A stretch of 64,000 bases of DNA from Mixophyes australis (Eukaryota > Chordata > Amphibia > Anura > Limnodynastidae): positions 50,227,311-50,291,310 of the forward strand of contig JAVHZZ010000011.1 of assembly GCA_036250195.1 (NCBI GenBank), written 5' to 3'. How positions within the stretch are numbered: position 1 is the stretch's first letter; each line of letters begins with the position of its first letter. Below, in pieces: positions 32,091 through 43,673 of this stretch. Both the position numbers and the translations under genes were made by a program. Under the pieces are notes generated by a model that was not told the origin of the DNA, searched no databases, and worked only from the letters and a program-made list of their open reading frames with translations.

Positions 32091-32957
32091 ATGGAAGAAA
32101 ACGGGACGAACCCCTCTCCAGCCCAAGTGTTAGCAGGGCAGATCCACACCCTGTCCCAGATGGTCCAAGAACTATCTCATCGTTTATCCGCACAAGAGGA
32201 AGCCTCTAGGACTTCGCAAGCCCAGCAAGGTTCCCTGGCACCTGCTCTAGAACCGAAATTGAACCTGCCAGACTGTTTCTCTGGGGAGAGAGCTTTATTC
32301 CGCAATCTTAAAGAAAGTTGTAAGCTTTATTTTCGGCTAAAGCCCCGTTCTTCAGGTTCGGAGCAGCAATAGGTCGGTATTATTATATCCCTTCTTCAAG
32401 GTGATCCCCAGTCCTGGGCATTCAGTCTGGCTCCTGCAAGTCCTTCATTACAGTCTGTTGATGCATTTATTAATGCTTTAGGCCTGCTCTATGACGACCC
32501 AGATCAGGTGGCTTCAGCCGAGGCTCACCTTAGAGCCTTAAACAGGGTCGGCGCTCTGCTGAGGAATACTGTGCCGAGTTCAGGCGATGGTGTACCGACA
32601 GTGAATGGAACAATCCTGCTTTACGCAGTCAAATTCACTTAGGTTTGTCGGAACTGATCAAAGATGCTTTGGTACAGTACCCTTCTCCGACATTCTTGGA
32701 GAGTCTTATGCAACTCGCCATCAAAATCGATAGACGGATCAAAGAGAGAAAGGCGGAGAAAGAGGCACCGTCCTGTTCATCATCTGCTTTTGTTTCTGCG
32801 TCCTTGGACACTGAAGAACCAATGCAATTAGGAGCCTATCGTCTCTCTGCAGAAGAAAAAAACAGAAGATGGACCCAAGGTCTGTGCCTTTACTGTGGCA
32901 TCAAAGGACATTTTTCTCATTCCTGCCCTAACAAGTCAGGAAAAAAGTTGGAAAATT
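32091..32957 (+). pseudogene. Gypsy-1 gag
   Basis: This is the capsid/nucleocapsid precursor of a sushi-like gypsy element. The start is the ATG of MEENGTNPSP. There is an N-terminal coiled-coil-like segment (LAGQIHTLSQMVQELSHRL), a capsid with SAEEYCAEFRRWCTDSEW-type sequence, and a CCHC knuckle CLYCGIKGHFSHSC near 32886-32927. It is broken by a TAG at 32370-32372 and a frameshift near 32543. The capsid resembles the gag of the sushi group that gave rise to mammalian PEG10/RTL genes (family knowledge). The Penelope-like insertion lies just after the knuckle. Confidence 0.85.
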
Positions 32958-33648
32958 GATGCAACACTACCTGGGCGCATGGGACAGAGTGGACAAGGTG
33001 AATTATGAAGTACATAAAATAAAATTTTATTAGATATAACAGTATAGATGGGTTGCAACCCTACCTAATACACTTATAAAAGAATCAATATACAATTGAA
33101 CGGCAATCAGGCACATCGAGAGTATGAAATTAGCACAAATGGCAAGCAAGATATATTACATATAATCCACGGATACCACAGTTAGAACGATTTTCTGTTG
33201 AGATAATAAAGTCCACTATTGTTGTGAAGCAACAAGAAAAAGTAAATTCCTGTAACTATGTGGTCAATGGGAATTCTCCTTAGTGGTGTGTCAGTTGACA
33301 AAATGTTCCAATATAGAAAGCCTGAGGCAGGCTGATGGTTGAGGACTTATCCTCACACAGACGGACTGGCGATGTCCTCCAGGGATCCTGCTTGATACTG
33401 ATTTGGTCTAATGCCGTGAGAGCGCCTGTGCCTTCCCGCTGTATGCTTGTATGACTGATGCGGAAGTCGCGGTCAGTCTCGGGGGAAGATAGCGCATGCG
33501 CTTGCACCAGAAAAGATCCGTTCGCTTCTCCTGAAGTGGAGGTCTGAAGCGGGTGTGTAGTGCCACTTAGGGGGAGATAATGGCTGGTGTTTGGCGAGTT
33601 AAACAAACGCGTTTCGCACTGCGGCTTCTTCAGGGATTAAAGCTGCTG
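32952..33648 (-). mobile_element. Penelope-like element terminal fragment
   Basis: A 697-bp insert flanked by the 13-bp duplication GGAAAAAAGTTGG (32939-32951, 33649-33661). Read on the minus strand it begins with CCTGAAGAAGCCGCAGTGCG then AAACGCG, a signature of Penelope-type pseudo-LTRs in vertebrates. No coding sequence. Confidence 0.7.
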
Positions 33649-33661
33649 GGAAAAAAGTTGG

Positions 33662-35608
33662 CCTAGGAAATAAAGAGGAAGTTCACCTAGGTCTGCAGAT
33701 TATCTCCTCTAAAAATACATCACTTATGGTGCTCGTTCCATTGATATCTTAGCCTTGATTGATAGTGGTGCTGCTGGAAATTTTCTAGACATTGATTTCG
33801 CCAAGACTTCTGGAATTCCCTTCAAGATTATCAGTACAGTTATTACTTTATATGGTCTAGATGGAGGATCACTCCCAGGCGGCAAGGTCTTGTTGTCACG
33901 GAACAATGTAGAAATACAGCTAAGGAGCCATGGATAGGTGAAAAACAAACAATGTTTATTGCTGGAGAGTATGAACAGTTGATGACATAAATAGCTTGCA
34001 GAATTTACCAGATATACAGCAGTTGCAGGTAAATGGGAGGTGAGGAAATATTCCAGGCAGCATGTACAGGGAAATGCACAGATAAGTCCCAGGTTCACAT
34101 AAGTAACAGGTCAGCAGGTTGTATGTTGAGATAGATCTCCAGCAGCATAAATCCAGGAGCACAAACAGGAGGAAGTGACCACAGAGAATAACCTCACGAT
34201 GTGACAACTGGATAGGACAACAATAACCAGCCCTGAATGCTGGGAGAGACAGGTATATATGGAACACACCCAGGTGCATGAGATAATGAGTGAAGCAGAG
34301 TTAACTTCTAAGGAACTAGGAGCACAACAGGCACAATAGCAGCACCTCTAGTGATCAGAGGTACTGCTGCTAACACATGAAATGAACACCAATGATAAAG
34401 TCTGATAGTCCAGGAGGCAGGAGCTGCCAGGCAAAGCAGTATGCTGCAGGCAGATTGTGACACTTGTATGAAACTCCCCCATTATGCCTGACAGTGGGAA
34501 CCCTTCATTCAGAAACTCTGTCTTTCCACCTTATTAATAGCCCGTCTGTACCAGTGATATTGGGGCATCCCTGGCTGCGTCTTCATAACCCTATAATTGG
34601 GCACAAGGGGAGATTACCCAGTGGAGTTCCTTGTGTTCTCAGACTTGTTTGAGCTTGCTTCCTCAGATGCTAAAGCCTGCTTCTTAATTACTTCCCCCTC
34701 AGTACCGTGAATTCTGGGATGTATTCTCTAAAAAAGCGGCTGACACTCTGCCTCCACATCAGGATTTCGATTGTGCCATCGAATTACTTCCGGGTTCTAA
34801 ATTACCAAAAGGAAGACTTTATTCACTCTCCAGTCCTGAAACCAAGGCCATGCAGGAATACGTTGTTGAGAATTTACAAAAAGGCTTTATTAGGCCTTCA
34901 AAGTCTCCAGCGGGAGCTGGCTGTTTCTTCGTCTCCAAGAAGGATGGTGGACTACGTCCCTATATTGATTACAGAGGTTTTAACAAAATCACTATTAAAA
35001 ACACCTACCCACTTCCTCTCATCTCGGTTCTGTTTGATCAACTTAAAGGTGCTACCATCTTCACCAAAATTGACCTTCGCGGGGCATACAATCACATCTG
35101 CATCAGGGAAGGAGATGAGTGGAAAACAGTTTTCAATACCCATTACGGCCACTATGAGTATTTGGTTATGCCATTCGGTCTCTGTAACGCTCCAGTGGTC
35201 TTCCAAGATCTCATTAATGAAGTTCTCCGGGAATTTCTTGATCAGTTCATGGTAGTGTACTTGGATGATATATTCCTCTTTGCTGATTCAGCACTGGCTC
35301 CATGTTCAGCAAGTATTTCATAAATTATAGGACCATCATTTGTTTGCCAAGCTTGTAAAATGCGAGTCTGAAGTTCAGAGTGTATCTGTCCTTGGATATA
35401 TTATATCCTCTACTGGTTTTTCTATGGACCCAAGTAAAGTTCAAGATATTCAAGATTTGGTGCGCCCCATTAACCTGAAAGCTGTACAAAAGGTTTTGGG
35501 CTTCGCCAATTACTACGGAAGATTTATTCAAGGTTTTTCCGACTTGGTGACTCCCATTGTTGCCTTCACTACAAAGGGGGCAGATCCTGGTAATTGGTCC
35601 TCAGAAGC
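33662..35608 (+). pseudogene. Gypsy-1 pol: protease and reverse transcriptase
   Basis: Protease: LIDSGAAGNFLDIDFAKT around 33755 (DSGA active site), interrupted by a solo LTR at 33894-34462, then VILGHPWLRLHNP. Reverse transcriptase runs about 34707-35600: the frame shifts near 34850, then [43 protein letters not shown] and the catalytic YLDD (about 35259). A further shift occurs near 35320. The thumb/connection continues as LGFANYYGRFIQGFS up to the Gypsy-2 insertion. The downstream continuation is at 41053. Confidence 0.88.
33894..34462 (-). mobile_element. Solo LTR (569 bp) inside Gypsy-1 protease
   Basis: Starts TGTCACGG and ends GTGACA, with a 5-bp duplication CTTGT (33889-33893, 34463-34467). 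On the minus strand it has a TATA-like CATATATACC (about 34253) and an AATAAA (about 33957) in promoter-to-poly(A) order, supporting minus orientation. It is not the Gypsy-2 LTR. Confidence 0.88.
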
Positions 35609-35612
35609 TATT

Positions 35613-36207
35613 TGTCACACTTTTACACAAGGAATATCACTGACTGGTATTAGCGCTACTAACTTGAGAGGGGCGGAGTCTAACACACCACCGGTGTTCA
35701 CCAGGGACCCCCGCAAGGAGGTTTGGGCTTTGCTGCGTGTGATGTGCAGGTCGCGGTTCTCCCAGGAAGTCACCAGTGCAGCGATTAGAGGGTAGTCAGA
35801 CAGGCCGAGTCGAAACCAAGGAAGCGAGGTACCTCGGAGAGTAGGCAAGAGTAGTCAGGAACGGTCCAAAGGTCAATACCAGTGCGGGCAGCGAAGTACA
35901 AGGGATATCCGTAAGAGAGGTCAAACAAGCCAAGGAGTCAAATACACAGGAGGTCAGGAACAGGAATATAAACTAAATGCTGGAGCTGGTTAGAACCAAT
36001 ACTCTGGCACTAGACATGTGTCAGAGGCTGCTTTAAGTACTCTAAGGTCCCTCCTGATAGGGTTAGGGAGATTTAGGCGGTTAAGATATGCTGGCTGCAG
36101 ACAGGTGAGTAGATATAGAGTTCTGCTGCTAGGCAACAGGACGAGGATTGCGGAGAGAAGGTGTCCATCTGCGGCACCTGTGGAGAGCGCGGAGACGGCA
36201 CCTGACA
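35613..36207 (-). repeat. Gypsy-2 3' LTR
   Basis: 595 bp, TGTCAGGTGCC to GTGTGACA on the minus strand. It is very similar to the other LTR (40457-41047), with scattered substitutions and small indels. Confidence 0.95.
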
Positions 36208-39200
36208 GTATCCTCCCCTTCTTTCTTACGGGTGGTGCAGGAATCCCGCAGAAATCTTGCCAACAGACGTGGAGCATGAATATCCTCCCCATAGACCCAA
36301 GATCTCTCCTCTGGGCCATAGCCCTTCCAATGGATGAGAAATTTACGTTTTCCTCTAGAGATACAAGATTCCAGAATGCGTTCTACCAGAAATTCTTCAC
36401 CACGAATGGTCTTGACAGGAGGAGGTGGAGAGGATTTACTGGAAAATTCGTTGAGAATGAGTGATTTCAGCAGAGAAATATGGAATGTATTATGAATCCG
36501 AAGGGAAGCTGCTAGATGAAGTCTGTAAGTGACTGGATTAATCACAGAGGAGATGGGAAAAGGCCCTATATAACGTGGAGCCAGTTTCATAGTGGGAACC
36601 TTGAGTCTAAGGTTACGGGTAGCTAACCACACTTTATCTCCTACCCGAAGTCTTGGAAGGTTTCTTCTGTGACGATCAGAAAAGTGTTTGTACTGATTTG
36701 AAGACAGTAGTAACCTGGAACGAACTTGGGACCAGATTTGGGAGAAATTGCGGACCAAGTCTTGTGCGGCAGGTACGGAGGAATCAGATAGATCGGAGAA
36801 GGTGGGGAGAATAGGATGTCTCCCGTAGATGGTAAAAAAGGGAGAGTTACCTGTAGACTCGTGTTGGTGGTTATTATGAGTAAACTCTGCCCAAGGTAAA
36901 AGTTTACTCCAGGAAGATTGTTGGTTCGAACAGTAATACCTTAGAAATGCTTCCAGGTCTTGATTGGTCTGTTCCGTTTGCCCATTCGTTTGCGGGTGGT
37001 ACCCAGAGGAGAATTTTAGACTAATACCCAGCTGTTTGCAAAAGGACCTCCAGAATCGGGAGACAAATTGGACTCCTCTATCAGAAAAGATGTCCCTCGG
37101 GCAGCCATGAAGGCGGAAGATCTCTCGAATGAACAGGTGGGCCAACTGGGAAGCAGAGGGAAGTCCCTTGAGGGGAACGAAGTGGGCTAGTTTAGAAAAG
37201 CTGTCCACCACTACCAAGATGGTGTTAAAGCCATGGCTGGCAGGAAGATCCGTAATGAAGTCCATGCTAATACTGAGCCATGGTAGATCTGGAATGGGCA
37301 GTGGGTGGAGAAGGCCAGCAGGGGATCTCCTAGGCGTCTTGTGTTGGGCGCAGACCTCGCAAGAGCGGATGTATTTCTAGACGTCCGAGGATAACGAGGG
37401 CCACCAGTATAAGCGGGATAGGAGAGCAACTGTCTTCTTAACTTCAGCATGACCAGCGAATTTGGAGTTGTGGGCCCATCTCAAGAGTTCAATGCGCAGA
37501 TATTCTTGCACAAAGGAACGACCAGGAGGAGGGGTCTTGAAAGAGGAGTTGGTCAAGGCTAGAATTGTAGAGGGGTTGAGGATAGGTTTGACAACCATGG
37601 ATGACGAGACATCAGAGAAATCAAAAGATCGGGATAATGTGTCAGCACGCAAATTCTTGGTACCGGGCCGGAAAGTTAGTATCAGCTGGAATCTGTTAAA
37701 AAATAGCGACCAACGGGCCTGTCGAGGGTTCAGACATTGTGCAGACTGTAAGTAGATGAGATTTTTATGATCAGTATACACTGTGATGGGAAAGCGTGCC
37801 CCCTCCAACAGATAATGCCATTCCTCCAGGGCGGTCTTGATGGCGAGAAGTTCCTTATCCCCAATCCCGTAGTTGGCTTCACTGGCCGAAAATCTTTTGG
37901 AGAAAAAAACACAAGGAACAGGAGAGCCTTCAGAATTCTTTTGGGACAGTACTGCTCCAATCCCAAAGGAGGATGCGTCCACCTCTAAGAAAAAAGGCTT
38001 ATTTTGATCGGGTTGAGATAAGATGGGTGCAGACAAGAAGGCCTCCTTGATTGCTAGAAATGCTCGTACAGCATCTGGGGGCCAAGACTTGGATTGGCCG
38101 CTTCTCTGAGTGAGAAGAGTAATAGGGGAAATTAACGTAGAAAACCCCTTAATGAATTGGCGATAATAATTTGTGAAGCCAATAAAGCGCTAGGTAGCCT
38201 TGAGCCCAGAAGGTTGAGGCCAGTTATGAATAGCCTCCAATTTGCTTGGATCCATCCGAAGACCGGAGCCTGATACAATATATCCTAGGAAGGGTACTTG
38301 AGAGCAATTGAATAGACATTTCTCGAGCTTGCAGAACAGAAGATTTGCACGTAAACGGGAAAACACCTCTTTGACATACATGAGATAAGTAGACAGGTCT
38401 TGTGAAAAGATTAGGATATCATCCAAATAAACAACCACTGATTGGTAGAGTAAATCCCTAAATATTTCGTTCACAAAGTCCTGAGAGATAGCTGGGGCGT
38501 TACTGAGCCCAAAGGGCATCACCAGGTATTCATAGTGACCGTCTCTGGTATTAAATGCGGTTTTCCACTCATCTCCTCTGCAAATTCTGATTAGGTTATA
38601 GGCTCCCCTGAGGTCCAACTTAGTAAAGATACGTGCCCCTCGAATACGGTCAAAGAGCTCAGAGATTAAAGGAAGGGGGTAGCGATTTTTAATCGTGATG
38701 CCATTTAGTCTCCTGTAATCAATGCACGGTCTGAGAGAGCCGTCCTTCTTCTTTACAAAAAAGAAGCCTGCACCTGCTGGAGAAGATGATTTCCTAATGA
38801 ATCCCTTCATGAGGTTCTCAGCCACATACTCCTACATAGCCTGTGTCTCGGGCAAGGACAGTTGGTATACCCTGCCTCTAGGAATGTTCTTTCCAGGGAT
38901 GAGGTCGATGGGGCAATCCCAAGGCCGATGGGGAGGAAGGATCTCGGGAGCGGTTTTAGAGAACACATCAGCGAACTCAGAGTAGACTTTAGGAAGGCCT
39001 ACCAAGGAAGAGGTACAGAGACAGACCAGCTTGGGTTTAGATGGGAAAACGGATCTCAGACATCTTTTATTGCAGGATGAACCCCAGCGGATAACTTGAG
39101 CTCGCTGCCAGTCGCATTGTGGAGAATGGAGCTTCAGCCAGGGTAGACCCAAGATGATAGGGTTAATGGATTGGGGTAGCACAAGGAAACTTTTAGTCTC

Positions 39201-39536
39201 GGAGTGAAGTGCTCCTATCTCCATCCGGAGAGGAGAAGTAGAGAGAGAGATTGAGCCATTGGAGACTCTATTTCCGTCCACCGCAGTGAGCATCAAATGT
39301 TGAGACAAGGGTATAGTATCCAGACAGAGTTCGGTCACTAGTTTGGAAGAGATGAAGTTCCCTGCAGACCCCGAGTCCACAAAGGCCCAGGTAGTAAATG
39401 GGCCATTAGGGAAAACCAAGGTGACTGGTATCAAGAAGTCCGACTCCATCCGAAGGTAGGGAGAAAGGGACTGGGGTCCTAGGTTGATCTCCCTACTATC
39501 GCCTAGGAGGTGGCGTTTCCCGGCCTCTTGGGACAA
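36129..39536 (-). pseudogene. Gypsy-2 pol: protease, RT, RNase H, integrase, chromodomain
   Basis: One frame throughout, with nonsense codons ending segments at 38832, 38190 and 37377 and no frameshift between segments. Protease: [55 protein letters not shown] and catalytic [10 protein letters not shown]. RNase H: LEVDASSFGIGAVLSQ and VYTDHKNLIYL. Integrase: a zinc-binding region with SCEVCAQHK, MDFITDLP, FSDRGVQFVSRFW and GYHPQTNGQTEQ carrying the D, D and E, then a GPY-type segment (KLAPRYIGPF). A C-terminal chromodomain (VERILESCISRGKRKFLIHW then KGYGPEERSWV) would direct insertion to marked chromatin. The end lies within the 3' LTR. Confidence 0.93.
36211..36227 (-). promoter_or_regulatory. 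Gypsy-2 polypurine tract
   Basis: AAGAAAGAAGGGGAGGA on the minus strand, 3 nt before the 3' LTR: the expected plus-strand primer site. Confidence 0.85.
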
Positions 39537-40443
39537 ACGGAGAGAAGATGTCCTGGTTCACCGCAATACAAGCAGAGGCAGTTTTTCATACGTCTCTAAC
39601 GTTCCTCTGGGGACAGACGAGAACGGCCGATCTGTATAGGCTCCTCTGCAGGCGGAGTAGGAGGAATAAAGTTAGGTGCCAAACGAGGAAACGGCCGGCT
39701 GGTGCGGTCCCGTTCGAGAGCTCGTTCCCTGTGGCGGATGTCCACCTTAACACACAGGGATATGAGGTCATCCAGATTGGAAGGAAGATCACGAGAAGCT
39801 AAATCATCCTTGATGCACTCATTAAGGCCTTGCCAGAAGGTAGCGATGAGAGCTTCGTCGTTCCATCGGAGTTCGGCTGCAAGGGTCCGAAATTGTACCG
39901 CATATTGTCCTGCTGTAAGAGAGCCTTGGCGTAATCCTAGGAGACCAGAGGCGGCTGAAGAGATTCTTCCGGGTTCATCAAATACCTTGTGGAATCTTTC
40001 AATGAAGACCACAGAATTTTGTAGTATGGGGTCCTCTCGTTCCCATAGAGGGGAAGCCCAGGCCAATGCTTGCCCCGAGAGAAGTGAAATTAAATAGGCC
40101 ACTTTTGCTCTTTCTGACGAGAAATTTTTCGGAGCCAACTCGAATTGAATCGAACACTGGTTGAGGAAGTCACGGCATTTCAACGGATCGCCATCATATT
40201 TCTCGGGAGGAGGAAGACGGAGGCCTCTGATGGTAGTACCCCTAGCGGGGATGGTAGGATCTGATGCAGCAGAGAAAGTGGTGGCCGAGGAAGTGGTAGA
40301 TGGTGATGCTTGCAAGGAGTCCAGACGGGAGATGACTCCCTGAATGCATTGCAATATTGGGCCTGGTTGGATTCTTGTCGTTCCACTCTTTGACCCAGGT
40401 GAATTAATAAGTCGCGGGCCGAAGGTTCGTCCGGTCCGCTCAT
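39503..40443 (-). pseudogene. Gypsy-2 gag
   Basis: The start codon at 40441-40443 (MSGPDEPSAR) lies only 13 nt after the 5' LTR. The capsid carries LRLPPPEKYDGDP, AGQYAVQFRTLAAELRWNDE and DDLISLCVKVDIRHRER, as in sushi-type gypsy elements. A CCHC knuckle [14 protein letters not shown] lies near 39540-39580. It is broken by a frameshift near 40350 and a nonsense codon at 39596-39598 just before the knuckle. The pol frame overlaps the end of gag, implying ribosomal frameshifting in the intact parent. Confidence 0.9.
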
Positions 40444-40444
40444 G

Positions 40445-40455
40445 GCCAGAGTATT
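40445..40455 (-). promoter_or_regulatory. Gypsy-2 primer-binding site, complementary to its own transcript start
   Basis: The RNA-sense sequence AATACTCTGGC follows the LTR end by one base. It is the exact reverse complement of GCCAGAGTATT inside the LTR (minus strand, 40851-40841), about 30 nt downstream of a TATA-like TACTTAAAG. This is the arrangement of self-priming Tf1/sushi elements; it does not require a tRNA. Confidence 0.8.
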
Positions 40456-40456
40456 C

Positions 40457-41047
40457 TGACACACTTTTACACAAGGAATATCACTGACTGGTATTAGCGC
40501 TACTAACCTGAGAGGCACGGAGTCTAACACACCACCGGTGTTCACCAGGGACCCCCGCAAGGAGGTTTGGGCTTTGCTGCGTGCGATGTGCAGGTCGCGG
40601 TTCTCCTAGGAAGTCACCAGTGCAGTGATTAGAGGGTAGTCAGACAGGCCGAGTCGAAACCAAGGAAGCGAGGTACCACGGAGAGTAGGCAAGAGTAGTC
40701 AAGAACGGTCCAAAGGTCAATACCAGTGCGGGCAGCGAAGTACAAGGGATATCCGGAAGAGAGTCAAACAAGCCAAGGAGTCAAATACACAGGAGGTCAG
40801 GAACAGGAATATAAACTAAATGCTGGAGCTGGTTAGAACCAATACTCTGGCACTAGACATGTGTCAGAGGCTGCTTTAAGTACTCTAAGGTCCCTCCTGA
40901 TAGGGTTAGGGAGATTTAGGCGGTTAAGACATGCTGCCTGCAGACAGGTGAGTAGATATAGAGTGCTGCTAGGCAACAGGACAAGGATTGCGGAGAGAAG
41001 GTGTCCGTCTGCAGCGGCTGTGGAGAGCGCGGAGACGGCACCTGACA
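40457..41047 (-). repeat. Gypsy-2 5' LTR
   Basis: 591 bp, near-identical to 35613-36207. Predicted TATA-like TACTTAAAG at about 40878-40886 and transcript start GCCAGAG at about 40851 (minus strand). Confidence 0.95.
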
Positions 41048-41052
41048 ATATT

Positions 41053-41235
41053 AATTCCTTTGAGGCTCTAAAAAAAGGCATTTATCTCCGCCCCTGTCTT
41101 CAGACATAATCGTGAGCTGCCTTTCATTCTGGAGGTTGATGCCTCTGACATTGGTGCAGACGCTGTGCTCTCTCAAAAAAATCCCTGTGATCATCGACTG
41201 TTTCCTAGCGCCTTCTTCTCCCGGAAGTTTTTTTA
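41053..41235 (+). pseudogene. Gypsy-1 pol continuation: start of RNase H
   Basis: Resumes directly after the Gypsy-2 target duplication with FEALKKG, then PFILEVDASDIGADAVLSQK, the RNase H opening with its catalytic Asp. It ends at about 41235, where the Penelope element begins. Confidence 0.8.
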
Positions 41236-43430
41236 GTTCACAGGCCGATATCATGTATGATAATCTTTTAGATAGGGGTTATCCAGAAGGTATAATCAAA
41301 GAGGCTAAGCAATTCGCATTACAACTTGATAGATGTAGCCTATTGGTTCCTAAAAAAAATTATAGCAAAACTACATTTGACCATAACCAATTACATGTCT
41401 TTATTTCTAAGTTTAACAACCAATCCTACCAAATTAGAAATATAATTTCAAGAAATTATAAAGTTTTACTACATGACTCAGTCTTGGGCAATATATTGGA
41501 ACCAAAGCCTAGGATTGTTTTTAAGAAAAATAAAAATCTTAGACACTTCTTAGCTCCCAGTGCCTTGAAAAGTAAAATCTCCTCTTCAATAAATGTTGAT
41601 TGTTGATTGTGAAAGCAAAACCACATGGTTACCACCGAGATTGACAGGGTGCTATAGATGTAATAAAAATATCTGCTTGACTTGTAAACATTTGGAAAAC
41701 GGTAAAAAAGGTATAATATCCACTAGCAATGGTGAGGAATTTGAAATTAACCATTTTATTAATTGTGATACAGGGTACGTAATTTACGTGCTGAGATGCC
41801 CTTGTGGGCTCCAGTACGTGGGCCGTACCACTCGGTCCCTGAAAACTAGGTTCCATGAACATAGATTGAATATTCTTTTTTGTTTTTAACTCAAAAGCTT
41901 TTAATTGAATTTTTTAGAAAAGCATATTACAAACATAGCAGTGGTTGCAGAGTACATACAGCAGATCAGTTATATTGAACAATCCACACTGCTTAGATAA
42001 ACAATCAAACAAGTAAATAAAAATGAGAAAAAATATTGGTACAAACAAAAAACACATCTTATGACCCAGTGTACATAAGCCGAAGACAGCAAAGAGAACA
42101 GATAAGAAAAACAGACGGATAGAGGGGGGGAGGGGAGATAAGACAAGACAAGAGACTATCTTGTGAGGGATCCTTTCCAGGCTTTGGGATGGTGACTATT
42201 TGGGCCTCAAGCATTTCTGCTGGAAAGAACGTGTCATTAGTGAAAGAGTTGAACAATTTGGTGAGAACCGGGATTAGCTCGGACTGGAAGGAGGAATAGA
42301 AGTCCAGGGTAAATCCGTCTGGGCCTGGAGCCTTCCCACGCTTCATAGCTTTTATAGCGGCCTTTATCTCTTCCTCCATCCATTCCGGACATAGAGCTTC
42401 CGCTTCCTCAGGAGATAAGGATGGAAGTGAGACAGATGTAAGAAAATTGTTAATTACTTCACTAGAGGACTGGGTCAGAGTTACGTCTTTCTTTAGGTTA
42501 TACAGATCCTCATAATAAGATGCAAACCTGTTTGCTATAGAGAGAGCATTTGAAATATGAATGCCCTGTGGGTTACGTATAGATTTGATCCTATTGATAG
42601 CATTCTTCCCGCAAAGTTTACGGGCCAGCAATTTGCTAATTCTATTACCTAATGTGTAAAATCTCTGGTTTAACTTAGCTATGGCATTATTTATTTGTAG
42701 CAGTGACATTTTGTTAATTTTCCTACGCATGTTCGCTATTTCATCCTTAACCCTAGTGTCTCGGGGGTAGTCAGTACCTCTGCTTGCGTTTTCCTAATTG
42801 TCGCTGCAGCCTGTATTGCTGACCCTCTCATAATGGCCTTAAGGGCACACCAGTGTGTATATACAGTGGTGTCTTTGGGTTTATTAGTTTCTAAGTAGGA
42901 CTCCAAGGTGTCACTCATTATCCGAGAGCCCTCCATACTAGCCAGTATGTGTTCTGCCAATCTCCAGGGTCTAGACGGTCGGTTCCCAGCAATGGACTCC
43001 AGGTGCCACACTTTGTCGGCATGATCCGACCATGTAATAGGAAGGATTTCAATTTTTTAACAACGTTGGAGGGACCATTTGTCAGATAGAACCATATCTA
43101 TTCTAGTATATGAATTATGTACATGTGAAAAATACGTATAATCCCTTTCACCCGGGCGGTACACCCGCCACACGTCATACAGCATAGATTGAATATTCTA
43201 AAAGGTTTGTTGACTCACAGTGTGTCTCGTCATTGCTATTATAAACACAATAGTTCACCAGTGGGATTAACAGTTATAGGTGTTTAGAAATTCGAAAATA
43301 CCTTAAGGGGAGGTGACAAATACAAAATCTTTGTCGTGGAGAAGCGCCATGGATCTTCCGACTTCAAACACTTTCACCGGATGGATTAAATGATATTATT
43401 GAATTTAATGATTGGTACTTATAAATAGTT
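41236..43430 (+). pseudogene. Penelope-like element, 3' coding part with GIY-YIG endonuclease
   Basis: Codes for the region after the reverse transcriptase: NLLDRGYPEGIIKEA, then a frame change near 41600, a Cys-rich linker (GCYRCNKNICLTCKH) and the GIY-YIG nuclease YVIYVLRCPCGLQYVGRTTR followed by LKTRFHEHRLNI, whose Tyr pair, Arg and His are the family residues. It is interrupted at 41877-43182 by an L1 fragment and resumes at 43200 with LLTHSVSRHCYYKHN to the C-terminus near 43430. The reverse transcriptase is missing (5' truncation). The junction with Gypsy-1 is approximate. Confidence 0.85.
41877..43182 (-). mobile_element. L1-clade LINE fragment inside the Penelope element
   Basis: 1.3 kb with a 17-bp target duplication CATAGATTGAATATTCT (41860-41876, 43183-43199) and the A-rich 3' end at the left. 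ORF2 pieces on the minus strand: the end of the endonuclease (TRIDMVLSDKWSLQ region, about 43100), the linker (43011-42736) and the start of the reverse transcriptase (KRGKAPGPDGFTLDFY, VTIPKPGKDPS; 42730-42160). The RT is cut short by an internal deletion before the catalytic FADD, then comes the 3' UTR. It is 5'-truncated and inactive. Confidence 0.88.
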
Positions 43431-43624
43431 TATTTTATATATTTTTGTAATTCAGTTATACGTGTTTGTAAATTCAGCAGCTTGTCATCTGTTGCTATAC
43501 GTACATAGTGAGTTTTCATACTCACTTTTTATATTTAATTTTATTTGTATTTGTTTATTAATTTTGTTTTCTCTGTATATTATATATTTTATTTGCATTA
43601 TATGTCTATTCCTATGTGTGTATA

Positions 43625-43631
<7 letters not shown>

Positions 43632-43669
<38 letters not shown>
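43632..43669. repeat. (TA)n microsatellite, target of Gypsy-3
   Basis: About 19 TA units directly before the Gypsy-3 5' LTR. The repeat continues after the 3' LTR at 48920-48940. Confidence 0.95.

Positions 43670-43673
<4 letters not shown>

Larger units (their letters stand above)
35613..41047 (-). mobile_element. Gypsy-2: full-length chromodomain Ty3/gypsy element
   Basis: A 5.4-kb element with both LTRs (40457-41047 as 5', 35613-36207 as 3'), inserted in the Gypsy-1 pol gene with a 5-bp duplication CTATT/ATATT (one mismatch; 35608-35612, 41048-41052). The order gag, PR, RT, RNase H, IN-chromodomain is that of a chromovirus, and the gag is sushi-like. Coding frames contain a few stops and shifts, so it is a fairly recent but inactive copy. 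The purine tract before the 3' LTR is at 36211-36227. Confidence 0.95.
30680..41235 (+). mobile_element. Gypsy-1: decayed sushi-like Ty3/gypsy retrotransposon
   Basis: An LTR-like 5' region ends near 32053 (CCTAACA), then come gag (from 32091), protease, reverse transcriptase and the beginning of RNase H. The body is interrupted at 32952 (Penelope-like fragment), 33894 (solo LTR), 35613 (Gypsy-2) and about 41236 (Penelope). No integrase or 3' LTR follows, so the 3' half is lost. The 5' boundary is uncertain. A TATA-like CCTTTATAAG lies at about 30729. Confidence 0.8.
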
